DNA of 64,000 nucleotides from Conoideocrella luteorostrata (lineage: Eukaryota > Ascomycota > Sordariomycetes > Hypocreales > Clavicipitaceae). How positions within the stretch are numbered: position 1 is the stretch's first letter; each line of letters starts with the position of its first letter. The stretch lies in contig JASWJB010000079.1 in assembly GCA_032433595.1 (NCBI GenBank), positions 1 through 64,000 of the forward strand, written 5' to 3'. Positions 33,905 to 48,600 of the stretch are shown piece by piece. The notes beneath the pieces were generated by a model, which saw nothing but the letters and a program-made list of their open reading frames with translations, had not been told where the DNA came from and did no database searches. Position numbers and translations under genes: made by a program.

Positions 33905-36900
33905 ATTTGGAAATGATGATGGGGTATGTTTATAGATGGGAAATGAAAGAGTACTGAGTGGAAGTCAGTATTGTGTGATTGTTTGGTTGTATCAATTGCA
34001 AAAATTTGGCGTCTTCCTCTTTCGCTTCGGAGAAGAGGAGTGAACAGCAAGAATTGTGAAGGGGTCATCAGGGGATGAGATGAGGTTTATATCCTCAGTT
34101 CCCCTTCTTCTCGACTCACCTCTCACGCTGCTCCCCCGTGAACAATCTACGCCACCCAACAATGGAAAGGACTCTCTGTCTCTTTCTCTTTCTCTTTCTC
34201 TTTCTCCAACAAAGCGGGGGAGGATAGTTGGAATTCTCGCGATGCCTCGGCTCAACCGAACAACCTCAAGAGACTAGAAGAGAGGGGGAGGGGGGGGGGC
34301 GATGGCAGGACGAAGACGTAAACAGTCCCAATTTGGAGGATCTGAGCGACCTAAATACTAAGTAACTGAACATCTACAACACCCTCGCGGGCCACGGACC
34401 ACGCGTAGAAATGGGCTGTCCATCCTGACTATGTCCCGACTAGGCTAAGATGATGCACCAATTGGGCGGACGACGCTTTACAAGGGATGGATGGAACAAG
34501 GGCACGCAATGGGGGAGACTTGGGAAAAGGGGGTTCTGTTAGTAAGTCAAAATGTCAGTACGGAGTACAAAGGTGTGCTATGAAATTGAGTTCTGCATTG
34601 TGACGGCGCAAAGATGTCTTAGATGTCGTCACCTCGTATTCCAATGGGATTTGCTTTTCCCGGCGCAGCTTGTGTCTTTTTCTAGGGCTGATTGGCAGGA
34701 AACCGACAACAGGAGCAGAAGATCACTAATACGAAGGATAATAGGTGATTACCCCGAATTGAATATCAGTGGGGTTCTAGCTGGGTTGGGGTTCGTTTGG
34801 ACAGCATAATTTGATGGTTATTGTAGCACAGAGTAATGGTCACATACGGGGTACTCCGTAAAACATCGTCCCATATTGCACTCCGCAGAGGGGCGTGCAG
34901 CCGTCTTTCGACATTAGAGTTGGCAAACTGCTGGGCGAGACGGGGCGCTAGGAAGGCAAGTGGGGCCACTACAGCATACTAGTATCACGTCGTCCTCGTC
35001 CACGAGGCCCAATGCAGTTAATGCTGCGCATGCAGGTGCTCCAGGAACAAGAACCAGGGTCAAGCAGGTGTTCAGCCGGGGTCAAGCTGGGGATCGAGGC
35101 CGCCTTTCACCATTCATTCCAGATACGTTTGAGGGCCATGCGATTTCATTGAATGCATCTAGGGGACAGATCATAATTAGTCATGAATACTCCGTACTGT
35201 GTCTTGAACTCGAGGAGCCAGACGAATAACCCTCGTCATGACAACCAGACAGAACCCCTTTTTTATTTATCCCGATTCGCCCAAGCCGCCAGTTACTCCC
35301 TCGACAAGTCCACCTTCATTCAACCCCCGCGACATACCCGGACTTATTAATTCCCCACCATAAATCCAGAGGTTAGGGTTCGCCTTACACATATGACTCG
35401 AAAAAGGCCCTTTCATGCAACGACGTCTCAAGACCAGCATCCCAACGGCACGCTAAACCCTCCCCCCGCCGCCAATCGCGAAGGCCAGATCTGGCTAAAC
35501 CAGCTTCTTCCTGTCTTGCCCCAGCTTCCAACTGCATCCTCGGATCGTACCGTTGAGGAAACAACGCAGCTCTTCCCCGCACAAACGTGGTCAACTTGCA
35601 AGCAGGTCCCTGACCAACCGCTTTGTTATGTAACCCCCACATACGTACGCACACGGCTACGACCTTGCACCGTTTGATTGAGAAATAAGAATGCTCCGTA
35701 CGGAGTCAGTGGGTCTCCAGTAATTCCGGGCCAAAAACAACAAAATCGCGTATCGTGTACTGGCGCGACTTACACAATAAATAACCCTCTCTTTAAAGAC
35801 GTAATTTCTTGTGTTATAATACCCTAATGCATATGAAATAAAAATTAAAGTCCTTGCAAGAGAGAAAGAATTTTGTATATGTATATATTAAATATTTTTT
35901 ATGTTTTAAAAATTAATTTGTTTTGTCCCTCATGGACTCATCGGATAATAAAAAAAAAACATTAAATGCCGGCTGTACTCTATCAGAGAACATTAACCCA
36001 TAATACTAGTGCTACCCCGCTCGCAGTAGTAGTGGCTCAGAAATACTGACGGGACACCGTATAACTATACATGAACCTTGAAACTTGTTAATTAAGACGT
36101 CCTAAATTATCTCCGCTTCGGAACTCCTTCCCAACTACTATGGAATGCTATATACGGGCATCTGCGGCAATCACGGGCCATGCCTAATCTACAGACGAGC
36201 CCTGAATGCAGCATGGCTTTCTCCATCGTTCGAAGAGACCATGGCTGTTGCCCTCGTGGGCTTGTCCTCCCCAGTAGCCAGTAGCCAGTACGGCCTGCAC
36301 CCTCGGCCAAGCCAGCGCGAATTGGTCCCCAAGAAACTCCTCGGCAAGTGAAGCATCCGTTATGCGAGCCAGGACGTACCCCGTGAGGAGGTTGCATGCG
36401 TACCTGCACCTAGTTGAGCCCCTTGCCGTGCACCATCGCGCAGTTCCCACCACACGGCGTAGATAGTTTCTAGGAGAACTACCCAAATAACCCCGCAACA
36501 TGAGCCCCGATCTCCCAGGCGTGTTTCCCGATGGCCGAGGCTGTAACGCTGGTGTCGAGATGGAAGCTTGTGATGTAGCAACGCATGAAGCACTTCAGTG
36601 TATGCTGTAAGTTGCTCGATGGAGCAGAGCTAGCAGTGGAGTCATTGGAGCTGTTAGCTGTAGTGTCCTGGCACCGGGATATGCCGCTCGGCCATATAGG
36701 GGAAGTGACATCTTCATTGCAGAGGTGTTTAACGAAGTGAAGACAGAATCCCACGTCCGATCGCAGGTCTGACAGCCCTTTGTCAGGGCAGTATGCGGGC
36801 GGAGTAACCGCGAGGGCTTGTTCCAAGAAGCCTCTGATGCGGCTGGACTCGCGTTGGATAAGTTCATGCTGCTGCGGTGATATGTACTAAGCTGCGTGAA

Positions 36901-37949
36901 TGATTGATGGCAGAGGCGTAACGAAGCGTGGGAATCAATGTGAACAGTCTTCCCACTTGGCTTTCTGATCGTGCTACACAGGATGATAGCAGCAATAGAA
37001 GTAGACAGAAAAGAATCGTCTTCTAGTTTATAACCTATGAACAAGGTGCTGTATCTTCGGATTTGGAATCACACGGCAGACAAAGGGCACTGGCTGGCTT
37101 ATGTTTTAGTTTTTTATTTTTAGTACCGGGGCATCGTGATGGCTTCATCTTTGTTGTGTATAATGTGATCGGTGCGTCTGGCGAGATGCGCAGCATTCTA
37201 CGAAGCACTCATTTATTAGAGCACGGTCTGGCGCATGAACCAGCCGTAGGAAAAAGTCTAAGGGAAGTGCTAGTCAGGCGTCTCATACAAAGGATCGCTA
37301 AGTCGTCCATCTATGGGAAAATTTGAAAACAAAACACGGCACAGAAGAGACCACAAGCATGATGCAAAGTACTCTCGTTGGGCATGCTTGAGCTCTGCGA
37401 ATAACACATCCACGCGGGCTTTTCAGCTGGCTGCGCCTTGCCTTGTCTCTCAAGAGGTGTCTGGTTGCCCTCGGGTGTCATTGAGATTGTAATCCGCCGT
37501 GTAATAGATACATCAAGTTGGAACACATTTATTCGGACCAGTAGGAAGAGCCTCTCATGCGGTGGCTACGACGACGCTAGGTGATCCGTGCGATATACTT
37601 AAACACCCCAAGTAGAATTTTGAGAAATGTATCTCTTAAGACTCTTTTTGGGGGTTTTTTGAATTTTGTCTATCTTTACCATCGTCGCGGCGAATGCAAC
37701 CCTTAACTACTAACTATTAATACTGTACTCCGTAGGCGCAGTCGACATGTAGGACAGCAGCAAGCGGGACCAGGCAGGGTCGCTTCAGCTTCCCCGCACG
37801 GCCGGAACGCCAAAGGACCAGCTCCAGCCGCCCTGCCTACAGTCCTTGACTTCTCAACCACAGGTTCGATGCAATTGGTGTGAAAACCGCGAACTTCTGT
37901 CGGATTCGAACCCATCTACTGCGCATTGAGTGATTGTTGTAGTTTCGTC
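33905..37949. other. 4-kb region without a supported gene
   Basis: Contains CT-rich microsatellite (34167-34207), a G run (about 34283-34300), several TACTCCGTA/TACGGAGTA elements (near 34558, 34852, 35190, 35695, 37730), and an AT-rich block (35820-35960). Open frames at 34960-35229 and 35393-35677 (plus) and on the minus strand between 36360 and 37044 lack recognisable domains. The last group may be a decayed gene (see findings). Confidence 0.45.
34167..34207. repeat. CT-rich (TCTTTC)n microsatellite
   Basis: Repeated tctttc hexamers (four to five copies) after a CTCTCTGTC lead-in. Confidence 0.8.
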
Positions 37950-38537
37950 ATGGTCTCATCCCCCCTGCAAGCGGATGTGGTGGACGCGTTTCGGAGCAAT
38001 TTCACCATCACTGAAAGTCGGCAGGACCATTTCCGCCGCTGCTGGGCAGAGACGACGTGTGGTGGTTGCTTGGATGAGAACGAATGCAGCTGGTGCCCAT
38101 ATGTGAGTCTGGTGACAACACATCATCATTCATCTTACTATACTTGTCTCTTACTCTTCTCATGCTGAAACAATATATAGACCTGGGCTTGCGTGCCCAA
38201 CTCATACAGGGTCCCGATGTTGGCTCCAGCTTATAATGACCATATCTGCCCACATCCAGAGGAGCGATGGGAACTACGTTCGCGTCCGTTTGGCTGCAAC
38301 ATCTCGTCCACCACGAGCTTAATCACGATCATTTCCATCGCAGCAACCTTGCTTCTTGTCGTTGCGGTGATCATCCTTGCATTTGCAGTTCGTCATGCAA
38401 GACAGTACACAAAAAGACATCCTAACTGGAGGCCCGCTTGGATCATTCCCAGGCGGCGCATTGATGGGGACAATGTACCACAGGAACAAGACCCTTTGCT
38501 TCCCGCTCAAGAACGCAGCAGGCTCCAAGGCGTATAG
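37950..38537 (+). CDS. PSI-domain single-pass membrane protein, 169 aa
   Basis: Exons 37950-38102 and 38181-38537; the intron has donor GTGAGT, acceptor ATATAG, phase 0. The N-terminal part carries a compact cysteine pattern, RRCWAETTCGGCLDENECSW, then CPY, ACVPNS, ICPHPEERWELRSRPFGC, matching the PSI (plexin-semaphorin-integrin) fold as found in fungal membrane proteins. One strong transmembrane helix, about residues 96-121 (LITIISIAATLLLVVAVIIL), is followed by a basic cytosolic tail with PNWRPAWIIPRRR and an acidic PLLPAQE end. There is no clear signal peptide, so the N-terminus may be lumenal via a signal anchor. NFTI and NISS are glycosylation sequons. Function unknown; vacuolar or endomembrane placement is a guess. 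Confidence 0.78.
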
Positions 38538-38673
38538 TATAGGCTTTGCAGCAGGAGCCTGCGCCGTCATGTAACCGAATAAATACCGCTTCGCCACAAT
38601 ACGGCCAATGGCCAGATGGTAGGGCCACCAACACAATGTGCACGGTTAGATGCTCATCGAGAATCCTATACGA

Positions 38674-38961
38674 CTACCCAGAGCTGACCGGAGGTATGAT
38701 GGCAACCTCATCGTACTCCTGAATCACAGAAGCGCTCGCATCACCAGCATCAGGGATATCTACATAATCAAGGTTCACCGTGACCATACATGAGTCCAAT
38801 ATTTTGCCTCTGATGCCGGGGTATTTCGACTCCAGCTCGGCAAAAAGCTTAGCTAGTTGCAAGGGAGCTGGCCAGGCCTCGTAGTCCTTTCCAGTATATG
38901 AGCTTGCTCCGGCAAAATAGAGCACGTTAAAATGGCCTTTTGGGGGTTTCGACGTCGACAT
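38674..38961 (-). CDS. cnxG: Molybdopterin synthase small subunit (MOCS2A/MoaD-like), 95 aa
   Basis: A single-exon minus-strand gene. The beta-grasp fold is indicated by FNVLYFAGASSYTG, LAKLFAELESKYPGIR, VTVNLDYVD and the terminal EVAIIPPVSSG. The family protein carries a C-terminal thiocarboxylated glycine that donates sulfur to precursor Z within the MoaD/MoaE heterotetramer to make molybdopterin, needed for nitrate reductase and other molybdoenzymes. The tail here is Ser-Gly rather than the textbook Gly-Gly, though the last residue is Gly. The size agrees with eukaryotic MOCS2A. The large subunit gene is not in this window. Confidence 0.88.
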   Translation of the reverse strand: MSTSKPPKGHFNVLYFAGASSYTGKDYEAWPAPLQLAKLFAELESKYPGIRGKILDSCMVTVNLDYVDIPDAGDASASVIQEYDEVAIIPPVSSG

Positions 38962-39506
38962 GGCCGCACACAGACCATACGCTAGTTCTTCAGAGAATCG
39001 TTAGCAACAGCTCCTCCAGAATGAGATTCAATTACACGGAGGGGCAAAGAGGCTTGGGTCAGAGATCTTGGTGATAAAAAGTGACATCAAATGGTATTCA
39101 GGTAATACATGCTATTAAAGCATCATTCCCAGCAAGTAATGAAAAGCAATCGCGTGAGCATTTTAACTTACCAAGACAACATCACAAAACTTGCTGCAGC
39201 TATGTGAAATGGGGACCAGGTCACCAGCTAGGGAGGTTTTTGCTGGCAAAGAAAATTTCTGGGTGGACAGGCTTTGGGGGAGAAATTAATTATAGGTCCT
39301 CCCAGCGCCACGCCACGTGATCGCAGAAAACACACTACTGGGTGCGGGACCACCCGATCCCAACCTCGGAAGCTGAGTACAGAGTATTAGGATATCCTCC
39401 GATAGTGTTCGGTTGATGATTATGGAAGAATACTTGTTTCAGTACACTCTGTGCTAGATGGGGTATCGTACTAAATGTAACGTGAAGTCCAAGGACAAAA
39501 AAAAAC
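38962..39506. other. Intergenic spacer
   Basis: Upstream of the cnxG-like gene and downstream of the dynamitin gene. The 79-codon frame at 39081-39320 is not supported as a gene. Confidence 0.5.
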
Positions 39507-40900
39507 CTACGATAGTTTAGCCGCTCGTTCCTCCAGGTCTTTGATCCAGCCTTCCATAACCTTCACGTTTTGTTTCATGAGAGAATCACCCTCTTTAATG
39601 CCATTTTCCACCTTCTCGAGACCATCTTTCCATTGCTTCAGCTCCCCCGCCATCTCGTTCTGTTGCATCTCAATGCGCTCCAGCGTCTGACTAGCAGTTG
39701 CCGCATCCGCGTGTATAGCACGGAGGGATCGCAGTCGATCCAGCAGGGGAGGCAACATAGGCGTCAGATTCTCAATTGTGGGCAAAATGCCGTACAGTGC
39801 ATTGATTTTGGACTCTTGTTCTGACTCATCAGCTAAAGTTGGGCCTTGTTTACCCAGTTCTTCTCTGAGTGCCTTGGCTTTTTCTCGGGACTCGTTAAGT
39901 TTGTCTTGTTCCGATGCCAACGTGCGTACCCGTCGGCTGATAGCGTCCAGGTTTTGGGTTGAAGCCTGCGACAGAGTTGATACTTGCTTTTCAAGATTAT
40001 CAAGTGTTGGTAGTATCGCTCTTGGCAGCCCGTTCGTACCAGCCTCAGTTAAGGTTGACGAGCTGATTCCCAAAGCCTTCTCCAACATCAATAGTCGGCG
40101 ATCAAAATCAGCTGCTTTAGCAAGAGCATGGCTCTGTTCGTACGACGGTGCGTAGGTAAGAGTATATGTGGCACCGTCTCCAGCAGGCACCTCTTCAGGC
40201 TTGTTGGATGTGGGAAAGAGAGCATTTTTCGATTGCCCGCGTGCACTGTCTAGGCCCAGAGGCTTTGCTATATTATCAAGAACTTGACTCAAGGTATTCA
40301 GTCTTTCATCCGATACCCCTTCATCATTGAGCTTCACGTTAGCGGCAGAGTTTCGTCTAGCATGCTCTGCTTTGGCCTCTTCGACCTCTCTCTTCAGCCT
40401 GGCAATCTTTCTCTCGAGGCTCTCCTCGTCATCATCGTCCGACAGATCGCCAAACTCATGCGTTCCGTCCTCTAGGATGCGCTGGCGTCGGCTGGATGCC
40501 TTGTATGACTTTCGTTTCCCATCTACTCGGTCTGAGAAGTCTACGCCGTTCGCGTCGACGTTAGCAGGCAAGAAACGGGAGCGAGCCTCGTTGATGCGCA
40601 ATCTCGTTCTCGATATTCCATGACTCGCTTCGTCATCGTCATCAACATCGTAAAATTCGTCCTCGGACTGCGCTCTATTGGTTGTAGTCTGTTCTGCGTA
40701 AGCGTCCGGTCGTCAGTAGCTAAGACTTGGGACACCATACCGGAACGGTCGAGTTGTCGTCGGTCAATTCGGGTGTTTCGTAGATATCCGGGGCCGAATC
40801 CTATGACTTCCGTAAGCTGGTGGTTCGGATTGCTGGGAATTAAGCAATAATAATATACCAGGTCGGGCAAGGCTGCATATTTTCGGTTGAGCGTCGCCAT
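39507..40900 (-). CDS. DCTN2: Dynamitin (dynactin p50 subunit), 427 aa
   Basis: Exons 40900-40859, 40800-40741 and 40688-39507 on the minus strand (42+60+1182 nt). The spliced N-terminus, MATLNRKYAALPDLDSAPDI then YETPELTDD, is the conserved dynamitin start; it is only visible after removing two introns (40801-40858, 40689-40740). A charged segment EFYDVDDDDEASHG follows. The rest is long coiled coil (SLERKIARLKREVEEAKAEH; LKQWKDGLEKVENGIKEGDS). Dynamitin forms the shoulder of dynactin, the dynein adaptor complex used for nuclear migration and organelle transport in hyphae. The gene starts divergently from the RTC4-like gene. Confidence 0.92.
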
Positions 40901-41700
40901 TGACGTCTCGTATCTCTTGGCCAACGCTTTTCGAGATGTTGTGGTAACAGAACGCGTCACAATGCCCTTGCAGCTTGTGCTTGAACCTACTTTAATAGGA
41001 AGCAAAAGCGGACAATCTGCGGAGTGTTTGCCGTTGAAAATCTCAACCACGACAACGATTCACGGTTCGGATAATTCCTTTCGGGGTACGGAGTAAATGG
41101 GTGGATGATACAGTGCCAGCTCAAGTAGCTTAAGGGTCAAACGTTGTCTTATGTTGAACAGTTACTAGCACGCATTCACGAGGGAGAATAGGGCGGTAGT
41201 TTTAGTGCCTACAGTAGTCTACTGTAGTCTGCACCCTACGCTAACTCTTGCATTCAACCGCTGAGGGGCTTCCATGATTCTCACTACCCAATCTGTCGCG
41301 TTTCCCCACGCGTCACGTTACACAACCGCATTGACAAGCAGTTACCGAGTCGTTCGCGGATTGGGCGGGATACTCATATTCTATGACTAGCTATTTTGAA
41401 TCTGGCCCGAATCTATCCCGAACCTGTCCCGAAATCTCCTTCAGCGATACTGTCCTGAAAGTTAATCTTATATACTTTTCTAACTATACACGCAGACTAA
41501 TTTTAGTCTAGTTGCAGCGATATTGGCATTAGCAGAAGCTCATGTGTGCCTAGTGAGCCAGTGAGCAGCTGCACATGCTTACCTGCGGTCTTGGAGGGCT
41601 ATCGGCATGTCAGATTGACGAGCGAGGTCTACTAGGACATCTAGGGGTCAAGACTCTTTGTTTCTCCTTCAGCGAGATTGCGTTCTGCCTTCAGGCAATC
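40901..41700. promoter_or_regulatory. Divergent promoter region dynamitin / RTC4-like
   Basis: 800 bp between two divergent starts. Contains one TACGGAGTA (about 41088), a small direct repeat of agtctactgtagtct (41214-41231), and short repeats of a tcccgaa core (41405-41436). No gene. Confidence 0.5.
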
Positions 41701-43426
41701 ATGCCACTCCTTAACAATCAGGCGAAATCTAGAACCGCGGGCAGAAGAGTTGGACTGAGTAACCGCCAGCGCGCTCCTCCTCTTTTGACTACTATTGGTG
41801 GCAGCTCTACAGCGAAACCCTCTAAGAAGATAAAGATCCCAGAATCAATTGATGATCCGCCTGTTTCTAGCGATGAGGAGGCAGACAGCACCTTATTCGG
41901 GGACAAGACCCCCGAAGAAACAACAGCGCCTCATAAGCCGATTACAATTAGCAAGCGGCCCGGCAAATCGCCACCCAAAAAGTCAAATGCAAGAAGAATA
42001 CCACAACGTGAAGCTGTCGACAGTTCAAGCTCGGGAGATGAGTTAGCAGCACGGGGTGACATCAAAGGTACCACGTTCAGTAGAGTCAAAGGAACCGGGA
42101 CAGTGCGGCGTGAATTTCGGAACAAGAGAAATGAGTCTCCCATTGAAACAAAGCCGGACCTCAATAACGAAAACACCAAGAGACAAAGAATAGGCGACGC
42201 TCGTCCTGGGAAGCGTCGAACAGAGCCCACAGTCACGCCTCCGACAAGCTCAGGGGACCATCTGAGGGATGAGCAAGGTTTCACCAAGGTCAGGAAATCC
42301 AAACGTACATACAAGAAAAAGGACAGCAGCTCTCAAGAGCAGCCAAATGTGAAAAGTAAGCCAGGCCTTATGAGATTTGCTTCAAATAACACACCCTAAT
42401 TCCACAGCAGACGAGAACAAAGGCAATTCCAAAAAAATTAAAATTCCGGATTGGCTGGAAAGCCCCGAAAAGCCAAAGACGAATAAACTTCGAGTACCCG
42501 TTGACGCTGTCTCCTCATCCACTCCAGTCAAGCGTCGGGCGAAGCTCAAAGTGCCAGAGATTGGGGACAGTGGTAGCGAGGCTTCACTGAAGTTTCCGAT
42601 CTCATTCGACTCGCTGCAAGCTCCCATCAGCAGTAGAGAGCGAAAGAGACTCAGAAAGCCGCAAAAGATAGAAAGAACCCCTTCGCCGCCACCTGCAGTG
42701 TTCAAGATGCCCGCCTCCTTATCCACACTTGAGCTTCGGATGGCGAAGAATGCATCAGCAGACCTTAAACCGGGAGATGGCTTGTCAAGCTCGGAGGACA
42801 GCGCCCATGAAGAGGCAAAATTAGCGATGAAGGATGATGTCGACGAAGCTATCCCTGCAACCGCGTGCCCATGGTGCGGTGAAGTAGTTGACAAGAAACT
42901 GCTTGATGAGTTTTCCAAGGGGAAGCGAATGAATGTGCGGTTACAGACCAGGTTTTGCCAAAAGCACAAGAAGAAAACAGCCGAAGAAGAATGGCGGCAG
43001 AGAAAATACCCGCTTATTGACTGGGACAGCCTGGACACTCGCTTTGCTCTTTATAATGGACTATTGCTTGATATCATAAATGGCAGTACCTCCCACTTTC
43101 GGTCAATTCACGAAAAGAATATTGAATCTGGCAAAGCCAGGTCAATAAAGAAGGAAGGCAACATGAATCCAGGGTATTATGGGCCGCGAGGGTCTAATTT
43201 GATGTGCGATTATCTCGTAAATGTGTTTGGCAACCTGCTGAAGACGAAAGCAGTTGACGATCGGGTGATCGCAGGCCGAGGGTCTGCGGCATTTATTCAA
43301 AATGTTCTTGTGGCCGAGTTGGCCGTACAGTTGATTATGGAGGATATGTCTGCTTCCGAGGAGGATGCGAGGGCAATCCTGGAGGAGAGCAAAGCGCTGG
43401 GTGAGGTAGTCCATGAGGACGCATGA
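41701..43426 (+). CDS. RTC4: RTC4-like domain protein, 557 aa
   Basis: Exons 41701-42355 and 42408-43426. The intron has donor GTAAGC and a CCCTAAT branch, and ends in CAGCAG, so two acceptors 3 nt apart are both in frame. The N-terminal two thirds are disordered and rich in Lys, Arg, Ser, with acidic patches. The peptide KKIKIP occurs twice (about residues 42 and 225), each in a similar local setting. The C-terminal RTC4-like domain includes CPWCGEVVDKKLLDEFSKGK, RFCQKHKKKTAEEEWRQRKY and NPGYYGPRGSNLMCDYL. Yeast Rtc4 was linked genetically to telomere capping; the molecular role is unknown. The gene converges on the alpha-glucosidase gene, with less than 200 bp between stops. Confidence 0.85.
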
Positions 43427-43622
43427 TTTCTACGTTGCAAGGCGAGCGAGCACAGGCTTTATAGGCTTGACCCGAGCGGAACGAGGCTGAAAGGATGGCG
43501 CACTGACATATGAAGCAAATGAACAATCGTAGCTAAGCTATTCAGTAACTCCTCTACTTACTACGGTGAACTAGCTATCGATATTTAATACCAAACAAAG
43601 TGTTCAGAACTATTCCCAGCTT

Positions 43623-45690
<2,068 letters not shown>

Positions 45691-48600
45691 GGTTTGGCGT
45701 TTTTGTTTTCCTGTCTGCGATAATGAACCCAGTTCACAGAGGAGCTCGTAATGTTTACAGATATTACTTTCTGCTACGGAAATTATTTTGGAGACATCGA
45801 CTCCATGATATAAACACGCGCGGAGTAAATCTCGGAGAAAGACCTTCGCGGGACCCTTAAATAAGTGGCATTTCCACCCTGCGGTATTCGCTCCGACAAC
45901 ATGCGGGTCGTACAGACACGATTAAGTTGACACGCCACGGTTTCGACACGCAGAGGGAATTCTTCGCGGGGTAATAGTAGTTTGAGGGCATGTCACTGCA
46001 GTGACGATAAGTACGAACTAATGGGGCAACTTCGGACGACGGTGGTGGTGGTGGTGGTGATGGTGGATAAGACTTTCGTCATGGTTCCTGTGCCTATCGA
46101 CGCCGCGCCGCTGGTAATTACTCCGTGATTTCTCCCGATGCGCAAGTGCTGCCAGCAGTAATGTACAACACATCAACACACTTATGCAGCTGACATGTCA
46201 ACTGGCCGTATGGTGTTGACACGTAGAGAGATGCGGTGCTGTCCATTCATTCATTGTATGCAAAGCTCAACATTTGCGCGGATAGTGGCTGTGGCTATCA
46301 CTATCAAACTGATTAGGTACTTTATGCGATCGAATTACGTCGCACAGCATAACTAGCACAAAGCCAAGGTAGATGGCTTGTGGTATGGCAGCCGTGCTTG
46401 AGCATTCGCCAGAGTTGATCAGCTGGTACGGAGTAGATAGTGCAGGTTTGTCACGAACAGCGTCCAAGCACACTCATGCCACTGATGGGACAAGAATACC
46501 TTCGTAGTTTGCGTTATAGACTACCCGGTACTCCGTACGGTTGGACGAAACTTGCCGTTGGCGGTCGCTTACGCCTCGGTTCAGCATCACAGCGGGGTAC
46601 GGTCTGGTGGAATATTCGCATCCCATGGTAACTACGGAGCTCGGAGACTCTTATTAATGGCTTCCTTGAAATAATATGACCTATCATCAGACTTGGACCT
46701 GATCCGTCTTTATGGTTTAGGTAGTGCCGTTGGTTGGTTGACACGGCGTAGAGTGGTAGGACTAATAGCTCATCACGTCCAGACAACCCTGGTATCTTGT
46801 TTGAGACCACGATGACCCGCCTTCATTTAGGTTCAAGACATGGCTACCAAGAATCAGCAGGGCGCATTTTAGCTGTACCAAGTACTCCGCATTGTACGCC
46901 GAGAATAGCAATCAAGGGCAGGTTGCGGCGTATACATAGATGACTGGTATTGTTGTACGACAATCCGCGCAATGCACATACGTATGTTTGTACGACAGAT
47001 ATATTGACTATAGGTAGTTGTTCTGCACAGGGTAGTACCCAGGTATTTGGCAAGGAGTACTAGTACGGAGCACGGAGTACGGAGTACTTGAGCAAGATAT
47101 GAATCACAGCTAGGTCCAAACTTAGATAAGATTGCACGGTGCAGAGAGGAAGCAAATGAAATCGATCACAAGCTGGGTAAGCAGCTGATAGCCGCTGCCT
47201 GGCGACCACTCGCGGAATAACAGAGGATCTTCTAGCCCTTGTGTTATACCCAGAGGAGGTTAACTGGGCGCCAACGGACAATCAACCAACCCAACCGGGC
47301 AGGAACAGAGACGGCCGGCTGGCAATGGTAATGTCGGCAGTCCAAGCGATGGAGCCGAAGGCAAGCTGCCAGACCGAAGGTGGGGGGGCTTCATGGTGCG
47401 GGTAAGCGGATCTTGGGTGCCAGCGGCTGCGGGAGAGACAATAGCACGGATCACCCTGCAGCCACAGCACCCGACGTTTGTCACTGTAACGTTGAATTAC
47501 TCCGCCCTGCAGTGGCCATACTGCACAGAGCAGTCCGTACATGCTCTGTAATAACTACCTATACTAACAAGTGCGGCCGTGCTTGCATGCCCAACTGCCA
47601 GCCAAGGCAGCTCCAGGTTTGCGCACGAGCCCTCTCACTGCGCAGCCCAAGTTCACACAAAAGCAAATTAAAACATCAACACAAAAGAGAAGATCGTGTC
47701 GAACATGTGTAATATCGCAGCTTGGCGTGTCAGGCCTGCTTGGTGGCGGCCAGATGGCTTCGCCCCTGTTGATGAGGCGAGACGTGTGCCCTGTCCCGGA
47801 TACAGCCTCAATTTTACGAGACAAATGTGATGCTCGTCTTCTAAATGCCCTACTCCTCTGTACGGAGTATGGACTAACTACGGAGTACTCCGCACTCGGC
47901 ATTGCATTGCACAATGCACCGCCCACCAAGGTCCGTCTCTAACTAATTGACTGATCGCCGGGAGGTGCTTCGGAATCCGTCAGCATTCAGACGGCCACAA
48001 ACATACAGTATCAATTTCTCGGCCTCCAATATACACCGTGCTGTTCGGAGCACAATAGTAGTCATTCCGGAGTACACGCTGATGTTGTCAAGGTTGTCCC
48101 ACCCATCCACCCACGACTCCATCATTGATGAAGGATGCCATGGCCCCAAATCAGTCGGATGTGACGAGAGACGAGACCGCAGATCGTCACAAAAGGCTCA
48201 CCGGGAATCACAGACGAAACATTGATGCAGTAGTCTCTCTGTAGACCGAAATGTGACGTTTCGGAGCCACTTGATGCTGACGCCGTTTGACATTTGAATG
48301 ATGGTGGTGATATTGAGTCCCCGGATTCCCTACATGCTTGAAGAACTTTGATGAATCAACCTCCCTGGGCAGGTTATTGCACATTCACCAGTGACAGAAT
48401 ACCTGTACAATAATTGCTTCCACTGAAGACCACGTGGTTGCACTCTGTCCATGCTGCTGAATTTTGAAACAAAGCGTATACTGCAAACAGCCAATATGGG
48501 GCACGCAAAGTTCCAACGCTGACCGTGTTTGAAGTAGCACCACGGTGGCTGTCCTAAACCTAAAAATCCGAGTCACCGCAGCTGGGACTACGACATATTT

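Noticed and set aside
37895..37930. tRNA B-box-like ggattcgaacc
   Set aside because: The complement GGTTCGAATCC resembles a B box, but the T stem does not pair well and no A box lies at the right distance.
42382..43038. 218-codon minus-strand frame
   Set aside because: Opposite the RTC4-like exon; Ser/Phe-rich shadow without motifs.
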